NCBI GenBank assembly: GCA_019234745.1
Contig: JAFAKZ010000018.1
Span: forward strand, 1-6,180
Length of the DNA: 6,180 bases
DNA from: Burkholderiales bacterium
GTDB taxonomy: Bacteria > Pseudomonadota > Gammaproteobacteria > Burkholderiales > Chitinimonadaceae
Direction: 5' to 3'
The notes beneath the pieces were generated by a model that was not told the origin of the DNA, made no database searches, and saw nothing but the letters and a program-made list of their open reading frames with translations. Shown in pieces: positions 1-6,180 of the stretch. The position numbers and the translations under genes were made by a program. The first letter of the stretch is position 1, and the number at the start of each line of letters is the position of its first letter.

Positions 1-24
1 GTGACGATGACGATGCGAACGGGT

Positions 25-1587
25 TCACGCGGGAGGGTTCGCAGCATGGGTGCTCGGTAGATAAACGGATAGATGGGTCCGGTCTTGGCTATCGTCGCAG
101 CGCAGGGCCAGGCGGCCGCCCTGGGCTTCGATCAGCAGCTTGGCAGAATAAGTGCCTAGACCCGTGCCATCGGCCTTGCCGTGGGTCACGTATTTGTCGA
201 AGAAACGTTCGCGGATCGCGGGCGCCACGGCGCCTTGGTTGGCGATCTCCACCATCACCTCGTTGCCGACGGCAATCAGCGAAACATTCACCGTGCAGTC
301 GTCGGGAGATGCTTCGACGGCGTTCTTGACCAGGTTGCCCAGTGCGGAATGGCATAGCACGGCCTCGACATAGGCCTCGGCGGGGCTATTTGCATTCAGT
401 GCGACATTGACGGGCTTCCAGGCGAACTGGGTCTTGATCTCGTCAATGACGTCGGCAATCAGTTCGCGCAGGTCGACGCGCTCCTTGTCCGCATGATAAG
501 TGCCCTGCTCGATGCGATAGAGCGTAAGCGATACATTGACCAGTTCCAACGCATGACGCGCTGCACCGCGCAGCAATTGCAACCGGTCGACGGTGGCGCT
601 GGACACCTCGTCTTCGAGCAGGCTTTCCGCTGTATGGACGATGGCGGCGATGGGGTTCTTCAGGTCGTGACGCGTAATGCGCTCGATATCGTCGCGCAGG
701 CGGGCGTTCTCGGTAAGCGTGGCATTCTGGCGGTTCAAGTCGCGCACGGCCTGGTTCAGCCGCAGGTGGGTGCGCAGGCGTGCCTTCAGCACGGTGGGCT
801 GTACCGGTTTGGCGATGTAGTCGACAGCGCCCAGGTCGAAGCCGTCCACGATATCGTCCGCCTGGTCCTTGGCAGTCAGGAATATCACGGGGATATCGCG
901 CGTCTTGTCGTTTTCCTTGAGGCGGCGGCAGACTTCGTAGCCGTCCATCTCAGGCATCATGACGTCGAGCAGGATGATGTCGGGCGGAGTGGCGCCATTG
1001 CATATCTCCAGCGCTTTGCGGCCGTTGATGGCCACCTTCACGCTGTAGTCCTGCTTGAGGATACCGGCGATCACTTCGATATTCGTGGCGATATCGTCGA
1101 CTACCAGCACGGTCGACTTCGCCAAGCGTTCGTCGCTTGGTGCGTCCAGCCCCAGGATGGGCAGGTCGACCTTCAGCGGCTTGGCCGGCATGCGCCCATC
1201 GTGCGCGCCTGGGTCGTTGACCAGGCGCGCAATACGTGCGCGCAGCACGGCTGACGTGAACGGTTTGACCAGATAGTCGCTGACGCCCGCTTCGAGCGCC
1301 TTGGCCAATTGCTCGCGGCTCGACTCGGCCGTGAGCAGGATGAAGGGCAGGTTGCGGTAACGCTCGTCCTGCCGGCACCAGTTGAGCAGGTCGAAGCCGG
1401 ACATGCCGGGCATATTCCAGTCGGAAATCACCAGCGAAATCGGCGTGTTTTCGAGAATATGTTTCGCCTCGTAGCCTTGCGTGGCGACATGGACGTTGTG
1501 CAGCTGCATCTCCCCCAGCACGTGCTGAACGGCGAGTCGCATCTGGTGATAGTCGTCGGCGATCAGGATCTGGAATGTATTGTCCAT
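25..1587 (-). CDS. Soluble hybrid histidine kinase, REC-REC-HisKA-HATPase, no sensor domain
   Basis: Two-component signalling protein of 520 residues. Receiver 1 (about 5-124) is CheY-like: acidic pair D11/D12, phosphoacceptor D56 in SDWNMPGMSG, T86 and K108 before P109. Receiver 2 (about 158-275) is of the PleD/RpfG type: D164/D165, D208 in LLDVMMPEMDG, T238 and K260. A charged, probably coiled-coil stretch (about 268-303) leads into the dimerisation/phosphotransfer helix with RHDLKNPI and candidate phospho-histidine H307. The C-terminal ATPase domain (about 405-512) has an N box with N418 and N422, an FFDKY F box and the glycine-rich GTGLGTYSAK (474-483). Its G1 box reads NQG where DxG is usual. 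No signal peptide, membrane segment, PAS or GAF domain is seen, so it should be cytoplasmic and take its input through the receivers or a partner. The ATG at 1587 is the only standard start after an in-frame stop at 1645-1647, and receiver 1 begins almost at once. No clear Shine-Dalgarno precedes it. The domain calls are firm; the pathway and output are unknown. Confidence 0.93.
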   Translation of the reverse strand: MDNTFQILIADDYHQMRLAVQHVLGEMQLHNVHVATQGYEAKHILENTPISLVISDWNMPGMSGFDLLNWCRQDERYRNLPFILLTAESSREQLAKALEAGVSDYLVKPFTSAVLRARIARLVNDPGAHDGRMPAKPLKVDLPILGLDAPSDERLAKSTVLVVDDIATNIEVIAGILKQDYSVKVAINGRKALEICNGATPPDIILLDVMMPEMDGYEVCRRLKENDKTRDIPVIFLTAKDQADDIVDGFDLGAVDYIAKPVQPTVLKARLRTHLRLNQAVRDLNRQNATLTENARLRDDIERITRHDLKNPIAAIVHTAESLLEDEVSSATVDRLQLLRGAARHALELVNVSLTLYRIEQGTYHADKERVDLRELIADVIDEIKTQFAWKPVNVALNANSPAEAYVEAVLCHSALGNLVKNAVEASPDDCTVNVSLIAVGNEVMVEIANQGAVAPAIRERFFDKYVTHGKADGTGLGTYSAKLLIEAQGGRLALRCDDSQDRTHLSVYLPSTHAANPPA

Positions 1588-1631
1588 GGTTGTGGGGAAT
1601 CGGCGGGCATCTTCTGAGTTTAGCAGGGCTG

Positions 1632-1652
1632 CTGCGTAACTTGATTACGCAG
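1632..1652. promoter_or_regulatory. Perfect 8-bp inverted repeat upstream of the kinase gene, candidate operator or leader hairpin
   Basis: The arms CTGCGTAA (1632-1639) and TTACGCAG (1645-1652) are exact reverse complements around a 5-base spacer (1640-1644). The centre lies about 55 bases upstream of the kinase start codon, after the dehydrogenase terminator, so it falls in the presumed promoter/leader of the kinase gene. No T-run follows on either strand, which argues against an intrinsic terminator. The shape suits a dimeric repressor or activator site, or a 5'-leader hairpin. I cannot assign it to a known regulator, and I saw no convincing -35/-10 pair nearby. Confidence 0.45.
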
Positions 1653-1690
1653 AATTACCGTTGCGCGTGGCGTGTCTGATTTGTGCGTGC

Positions 1691-1727
1691 AAAAAGCAGC
1701 AAAGCCACCGCTGGGGTGGCTTTGCTG
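1691..1727 (-). terminator. Rho-independent terminator of the glutamate dehydrogenase gene
   Basis: A perfect 13-bp stem pairs 1697-1709 (CAGCAAAGCCACC on the + strand) with 1715-1727 (GGTGGCTTTGCTG) around a 5-base loop (1710-1714). Read on the minus strand, the hairpin is followed by C and then five T (1691-1695), the usual U-tract layout. It starts 18 bases after the dehydrogenase stop codon. On the + strand no T-run follows the stem, so it should act only on leftward transcription. It probably separates the dehydrogenase from the kinase gene, whose start codon lies about 100 bases further on, although partial read-through cannot be excluded. Confidence 0.92.
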
Positions 1728-1745
1728 GTACTTACAAAGGCGCTG

Positions 1746-4700
1746 TTAAGCAGCCAAGCGGTTGCGAATTTCCCGCATTGCGGCGGAGATCATCGCGAGG
1801 TCCGGCACGGCGATCTTCAGTTCTTCGAACATGCGCGAGCAGTGTTCCAGGGCCTGCTGGCGGCCGGCGAGCCATTCGTCGACGCGCTTGTCCACCTTGC
1901 CGTTGCCGCTTTGCAGCACACGGGCCGTGAGGCCGGCGTGTTCGCGGTACAGCTCGTCGCGGAAGGCCATGCGGGCCAGCGTCTGCCAGCGGTTGTCGCG
2001 CGGCAGGCCGTCCACCATGTCGCGCAGCCAGTCGATCTGCAGCGCAGACTCAAGCTTGAAGTAGACCTTGGACACGTCTTCCACTGGCGTCTTGCTGTCG
2101 CGTGCCAGGCGTGCGACATCCAGGAGCGCCAAAACGGCATCCAGATGCACGACGCGGCTGGCCAGGCTTTCGCTCACGTCGGCGGCCTTCAGCGACTTGA
2201 TCGCCTGGGTGAAGCCAGACTTGTCGCCCAGCCAGCCACCGAGTTTCGGCAGCAGCGCAGGGATTTCTTTCAACAGCTGGGTCAGCTTGGTTTCGGCATC
2301 CGCTTCCGTCATCTGTACACGCAGCACCCAGCGGGCGACGCGCTCAAGCTGCTTGCGCAGTTCCAGCATCAGCTCGTACTGGGTTTCCGTGGATACCTTA
2401 TTGTCCAGCGCTTCCAGTTCGGCCCACAGCGCGTCGGCCTGGATCAGGCGGCTGGCCATATTCCAGGCACGCACGATGTCGGCCGGGCTGGCGTTGGTCT
2501 CCTCGGCCACGCGGAATACGAAGGTGATGCCCATGCGGTTCACGCACTCGTTGGTCAGCACGGTCGCCACGATTTCGCTGCGCAACTGGTGCGTGGGCAA
2601 CTGGGCGCTGAACTTCTCGGCCATCTTCTTGGGGAAATAGCTGGTCAGCAGCGTATTCCACTCGTTCGAGGCCGGCAGCGGCGAGGCCAGCAACTGGTCG
2701 TACAGCACTAACTTGGCGTAGGCCAGCAGCACGGCCAGTTCCGGGTTGGTTAGGCCGAGCTTGGCCTTCTGGCGTTCGGCCAGCAGGTCGTCGTTCGGCA
2801 GGTACTCGATGCGGCGCGACAGCTTGCCGGCCTTCTCCAGCGCCTGCATGAAGCGGCCGTGCACGGACAGGAGCGAATGCGACTGCTTCGACTCCAGGCT
2901 TAGCGCGGCCGTCTGCAGGTAGTTGTCGCGCAGGACGAGTTCGCCCACGTTGTCCGTCATGTCGGCCAGCAGCACGTTGCGCTGCTTGAGCGTCATGTCA
3001 CCCGTCTGGACCAGGCGACCCAGCAGAATCTTGATATTGACCTCGTGGTCGGAGCAGTCCACACCGGCCGAGTTGTCGATGGCGTCCGTGCAGATATGGC
3101 CGCCGTGCAGGGCGTACTCGACGCGGGCCAGCTGCGTGCAGCCCAGGTTGCCGCCTTCGCCGATCACGCGGGCGCGGATGTCGCGGGCGTCGATACGCAG
3201 GGCGTCGTTGGCGCGGTCGGCCGCTTCCGCGTGGCTTTGCGTGCTGGCCTTGAAGTACGTGCCGATGCCGCCGTTGTAGATCAGGTCGACGGGCGCCTTC
3301 AGGATGGCACGGATCAGGTCGTTCGGAGCCAGCGCCTCGTCCGTGATGTCCAGCACCTTGCGCATTTCCGGCGAGATGGGGATGGACTTGGCACTACGTG
3401 AGTAGATGCCGCCGCCCTTGCTGATCATCTTCTTGTCGTAGTCCTCCCAGGTCGAGCGCGGCAGCGCGAACATGCGCTGGCGTTCCTTGAAGGTCTTGGC
3501 CGTATCCGGGTTCGGATCCAGGAAGATGTGCATATGGTTGAAGGCGGCCACCAGCTTGATCTGGTCGCTCAGCAGCATGCCGTTGCCGAACACGTCGCCC
3601 ATCAGGTCACCGATGCCGGCCACCGTGAACGGCTGCTTTTGCGTATCGTGGCCCAGTTCGCGGAAGTGGCGCTTGACCGACTCCCAGGCGCCCTTGGCCG
3701 TGATGCCCATCTTCTTGTGGTCGTAGCCCACCGATCCGCCCGAGGCGAAAGCATCGTCCAGCCAGAAGCCGTATTCCTGCGACACGCCGTTGGCGATGTC
3801 GGAGAAGGTGGCCGTGCCCTTGTCGGCGGCGACGACCAGGTAGGGGTCGTCCGCGTCGCGGCGATGCACATTCTTGGGCGGTACGACCTTGCCGTCGACC
3901 AGGTTGTCGGTGAGGTCAAGGAGGCCGCGGATGAAGGTCTTGTAGCACTCCACGCCTTCAGCCTGGTAAGCCTCGCGGCCTTCCGGCGCCTGCTTCACGA
4001 CGAAGCCACCCTTGGAACCCACGGGCACGATTACCGTGTTCTTCACTTGCTGCGCCTTCACCAGGCCCAGCACTTCCGTGCGGAAGTCTTCCTTGCGGTC
4101 GGACCAGCGCAGGCCACCGCGGGCCACCTTGCCGAAGCGCAGGTGGATACCCTCGACGCGTGGCGAGTAGACCCAGATTTCGAACAGCGGCACCGGCTGC
4201 GGCATGTTCGGCATGGCGCGGCTGTCAAACTTGAAGCTGATATAGCTCTTGTCCACGCCACCTGCGGCAGGCTGGAAGTAGTTGGTACGCAGCGTGGCGC
4301 GGATGGCATGGAAGAAGCCCGATAGGATGCGCTCGTCGTCGATGCTTGGTACTTGCGCCAGTGCTTCCTTGATCTTGGCGGCGAGCGGGTCGACGTCCTT
4401 GGCGCGCTTCTGCTTCAGGTCGTGCTGCAGCAGGAAGAGCGATACGAGGTCGCGGCTGATGTCGCGGAAGTGCCCCAGGCGCTCGGCGATATGGTCGAGG
4501 CTGTAGTTCAGGCCAGTCTGCTTCAGGTACTTGGCGTAGGCGCGCAGCAGCACGACTTCACGCCATTGCATGCCGGCGAGCAGGATCAGCTTGTTGAAGC
4601 GATCGTTCTCGGCGCGTCCTTCGAAGATGGCGGCAAAGCCTTGCTGGAAAGCGTCGCGCAGCGCTTCGTCATTCAGCAGCCCTGCCTGCGGTAGCTTCAG

Positions 4701-6180
4701 GGCGATATCCGTGACCCATGCGCGACCTTCCTTGGCGAAGGAGAGCGTGTACGGCTGCTCCTCGATCACGCGCACGCCCATGTTTTCCAGCACGGGCAGG
4801 CTGTCGCTCAGGGCAATGGGGTTTTCGCGGAAGATCTTGAAGCGGTGCAGGGCAGGGTCCGAGAGGCTCGCATCCAGCAGCTTCATGGTCAGGCGCTGCT
4901 CGCTGATGGCCTGCTCGATGCGCTCGATGTCGGATACGGCCGTGCGCGCGTCGTAGTCGGCGTAGTAGGCAGCCGGGAAGCTACGGGCGTACTTGGCATA
5001 CAGCGCCATGCCGCGCTCTTCGCCGGCGTGGGCCGTCAAATTGAGCTGCAGGTCGTCGGCCCAGCGGCGCGTGGCCTGGGCGATATGGTTTTCGATCTCG
5101 CGCGGGTCGTAGTCGGGCAGCGTCTGGCCGGACGGCGTGCGCACGATGAAGTGGATACGGGCGAGCGCCGAATCCGACAGCATGACATTGAATTCGGCCG
5201 AGGTGCCGCCGAACGCTTCGAGCAGGATGTTCTGCATCTTCACGCGCACGTCGGTGTTGTAGTTGTCGCGCGGCACGTACACGAGCACGGAAACGTAGCG
5301 GCGATACAGGTCTTCGCGGATCAGCACGCGCACGCGGCTGCGTTCCTGCAGGTTGACGATGCCCAGCGAAATCTCGCTTAGCGCCGCTTCGGTAATCTCG
5401 ATCAGCTCGTCGCGCGGGTAGGTTTCCAGCACGTTGAGCAGGGTCTTGCCCTTGTGGCTGTTGGCGGCGAAATGGCTGTCTGCCATCACGGCGGCGATCT
5501 TGCGGCGCAGCACGGGGATCTGGTGCGGCGGCGTGTTGTAGGCCTTGGCAGTGTAGAGGCCGAGGAAGCGGCGCTCGCCCACTACGTTGCCCTTGGTGTC
5601 ATAGCGCTTTACGCCCACGCAGTCCAGATAGGCGCCGCGGTGCACAGAAGAGCGCGAGTTGGTCTTGGTCAGGAGGAGTGGTGCCTTGTCACGTGCGAGT
5701 GCACGGACTTCGCGGGGCAGGGCGGCGAAGCTGGCGGAATGCGCGCCCTTCGTCTCGCCGCGCAAGAGTCCCAGGCCGGAACCCTTGACGATAGCCAGCT
5801 GCACGCCATCCTTGCTGTCGACGAGGTCGTAATCGCGGTAGCCCAGGAAGACGAAGTGGTCTTCCTTCAGCCAATCCAGGTAAGTGAGGCTTTCTTCCCA
5901 CTGGGCGGTGTCGACTACAGGTTTGCGCTTGCCCAATTCCTTGCGGACTTCCGTGACCTTGCTCGCCATGGCGTCGAAGTCTTCGACACAGGCGCTCAGC
6001 TGCGTCAGCGCCTTGACCAGCTCGGCCTTGATCTCATCGAGGCGCGCCTTGTCGGTCACGCGGTCGATTTCAAGATGCATCCACGATTCCGCCTTGCCCG
6101 AGCCCATCAGCTCCAGCTTGCCCTTGGCATCGCGCTCGACCTGGAAGATGGGGTGCACGATGATGTGCAGGCCATAGCCC
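1746..6180 (-). CDS. gdhB: NAD-specific glutamate dehydrogenase, large (GDH160/180) family, 5' end outside window
   Basis: Oxidises L-glutamate with NAD+ to 2-oxoglutarate, ammonium and NADH (EC 1.4.1.2), mainly in catabolism, in the cytoplasm. About 1,477 residues are visible against roughly 1,600 for the family, so some 120-140 N-terminal residues are missing. The frame is open to 6180, where it reads GYGLHIIVHPIFQVERD, typical of the N-terminal regulatory domain; the GTG at 6156-6158 is internal, not the start. Numbering from that GTG, the ACT-like N-terminal half covers about 1-600. The catalytic core follows: GGLRWSDRKEDF (681-692), K701 and K706, GSKGG with K716 (matching the substrate-binding lysine of smaller GDHs), AADKGT with D779 (likely catalytic aspartate), the Rossmann-type GIGDLMGDVFGNGM (848-861), NGGIGTYFK (962-970), GEGGNLG (1000-1006) and NSAGVDCSDHE (1029-1039). 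A helical C-terminal domain runs to the TAA at 1746-1748. No frameshift or internal stop is seen. The symbol follows Pseudomonas usage; relatives are often left unnamed or called gdh2. Confidence 0.96.
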   Translation of the reverse strand, partial: GYGLHIIVHPIFQVERDAKGKLELMGSGKAESWMHLEIDRVTDKARLDEIKAELVKALTQLSACVEDFDAMASKVTEVRKELGKRKPVVDTAQWEESLTYLDWLKEDHFVFLGYRDYDLVDSKDGVQLAIVKGSGLGLLRGETKGAHSASFAALPREVRALARDKAPLLLTKTNSRSSVHRGAYLDCVGVKRYDTKGNVVGERRFLGLYTAKAYNTPPHQIPVLRRKIAAVMADSHFAANSHKGKTLLNVLETYPRDELIEITEAALSEISLGIVNLQERSRVRVLIREDLYRRYVSVLVYVPRDNYNTDVRVKMQNILLEAFGGTSAEFNVMLSDSALARIHFIVRTPSGQTLPDYDPREIENHIAQATRRWADDLQLNLTAHAGEERGMALYAKYARSFPAAYYADYDARTAVSDIERIEQAISEQRLTMKLLDASLSDPALHRFKIFRENPIALSDSLPVLENMGVRVIEEQPYTLSFAKEGRAWVTDIALKLPQAGLLNDEALRDAFQQGFAAIFEGRAENDRFNKLILLAGMQWREVVLLRAYAKYLKQTGLNYSLDHIAERLGHFRDISRDLVSLFLLQHDLKQKRAKDVDPLAAKIKEALAQVPSIDDERILSGFFHAIRATLRTNYFQPAAGGVDKSYISFKFDSRAMPNMPQPVPLFEIWVYSPRVEGIHLRFGKVARGGLRWSDRKEDFRTEVLGLVKAQQVKNTVIVPVGSKGGFVVKQAPEGREAYQAEGVECYKTFIRGLLDLTDNLVDGKVVPPKNVHRRDADDPYLVVAADKGTATFSDIANGVSQEYGFWLDDAFASGGSVGYDHKKMGITAKGAWESVKRHFRELGHDTQKQPFTVAGIGDLMGDVFGNGMLLSDQIKLVAAFNHMHIFLDPNPDTAKTFKERQRMFALPRSTWEDYDKKMISKGGGIYSRSAKSIPISPEMRKVLDITDEALAPNDLIRAILKAPVDLIYNGGIGTYFKASTQSHAEAADRANDALRIDARDIRARVIGEGGNLGCTQLARVEYALHGGHICTDAIDNSAGVDCSDHEVNIKILLGRLVQTGDMTLKQRNVLLADMTDNVGELVLRDNYLQTAALSLESKQSHSLLSVHGRFMQALEKAGKLSRRIEYLPNDDLLAERQKAKLGLTNPELAVLLAYAKLVLYDQLLASPLPASNEWNTLLTSYFPKKMAEKFSAQLPTHQLRSEIVATVLTNECVNRMGITFVFRVAEETNASPADIVRAWNMASRLIQADALWAELEALDNKVSTETQYELMLELRKQLERVARWVLRVQMTEADAETKLTQLLKEIPALLPKLGGWLGDKSGFTQAIKSLKAADVSESLASRVVHLDAVLALLDVARLARDSKTPVEDVSKVYFKLESALQIDWLRDMVDGLPRDNRWQTLARMAFRDELYREHAGLTARVLQSGNGKVDKRVDEWLAGRQQALEHCSRMFEELKIAVPDLAMISAAMREIRNRLAA

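Larger units (their letters stand above)
1588..1745. other. Intergenic region between the dehydrogenase and kinase genes
   Basis: This 158-base spacer holds the dehydrogenase terminator and the inverted repeat described separately. The kinase gene's own promoter should lie between 1588 and 1690 if the terminator is efficient, but no hexamer pair there resembles the sigma-70 consensus well enough to annotate. The bases immediately before the kinase ATG (minus-strand CCCCACAACC) are not purine-rich, so no Shine-Dalgarno is called. No small ORF with a credible start and ribosome binding site was found. Confidence 0.6.

Noticed and set aside
1..24. Short GACGAT direct repeat after the kinase stop codon
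   Set aside because: Two copies of a 6-base unit in 24 bases at the window edge are too little to call a repeat, a terminator or the start of another gene.
493..1254. A 253-codon open frame on the + strand opposite the kinase gene
   Set aside because: It lies wholly antisense to a well-conserved receiver/kinase coding region and has no recognisable domain. Long antisense frames are expected when GC-rich codon bias removes stop codons on the opposite strand.
1588..1690. Sigma-70 promoter for the kinase gene (for example TAATCA or TAATTC as -10)
   Set aside because: Neither candidate -10 has a -35-like hexamer at 16-18 bases, so the call would be guesswork.
1697..1727. Possible bidirectional terminator
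   Set aside because: The stem is symmetric, but only the minus strand has a T-run after it; the + strand continues GTACTTAC, so it is called for the minus strand only.
1683..2711. A 342-codon open frame on the + strand opposite the dehydrogenase C-terminus
   Set aside because: It begins inside the terminator hairpin region, is rich in H, Q, R and A like a typical GC-bias shadow, and overlaps a confident gene. No domain or ribosome binding site supports it.
3528..4325. A 265-codon open frame on the + strand opposite the dehydrogenase catalytic core
   Set aside because: It is antisense to the most conserved part of the enzyme, its composition is that of a shadow frame, and no known family is recognisable.

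Overview
The window looks like ordinary chromosome of a GC-rich proteobacterium, most likely a betaproteobacterium of the Oxalobacteraceae type (Janthinobacterium, Massilia or Duganella-like). That placement is an inference from protein character and strong G/C preference at third codon positions; no rRNA or other phylogenetic marker is present. Both genes lie on the minus strand, so the window reads right to left.

The right-hand 72% (1746-6180) is one very large gene for the NAD-dependent glutamate dehydrogenase of the large (about 1,600-residue, GDH160/GDH180, Bac_GDH) family. It is cut at its 5' end by the window edge: the frame is still open at 6180 and the upstream residues continue the family's N-terminal domain. 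All expected catalytic-domain motifs are intact. The enzyme oxidises glutamate to 2-oxoglutarate and ammonium, linking amino-acid catabolism to the TCA cycle.

The gene ends in a clear Rho-independent terminator (1691-1727) placed 18 bases after its stop codon. The 158-base intergenic space (1588-1745) also holds a perfect 8-bp inverted repeat (1632-1652), between that terminator and the next gene. It is a candidate operator or leader hairpin.

The left-hand gene (25-1587) encodes a soluble 520-residue signalling protein built as receiver-receiver-linker-histidine kinase. It has no sensor domain and no membrane segment, so its input is probably phosphorylation of its receivers, or a partner protein. 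The terminator suggests it is transcribed separately from the dehydrogenase, and nothing in the sequence ties the two genes functionally. Only 24 bases follow its stop codon, so its downstream neighbour is not visible.

I found no mobile element, CRISPR array, RNA gene or clearly novel system. The observations most worth following are the sensorless double-receiver kinase and the palindrome upstream of it.
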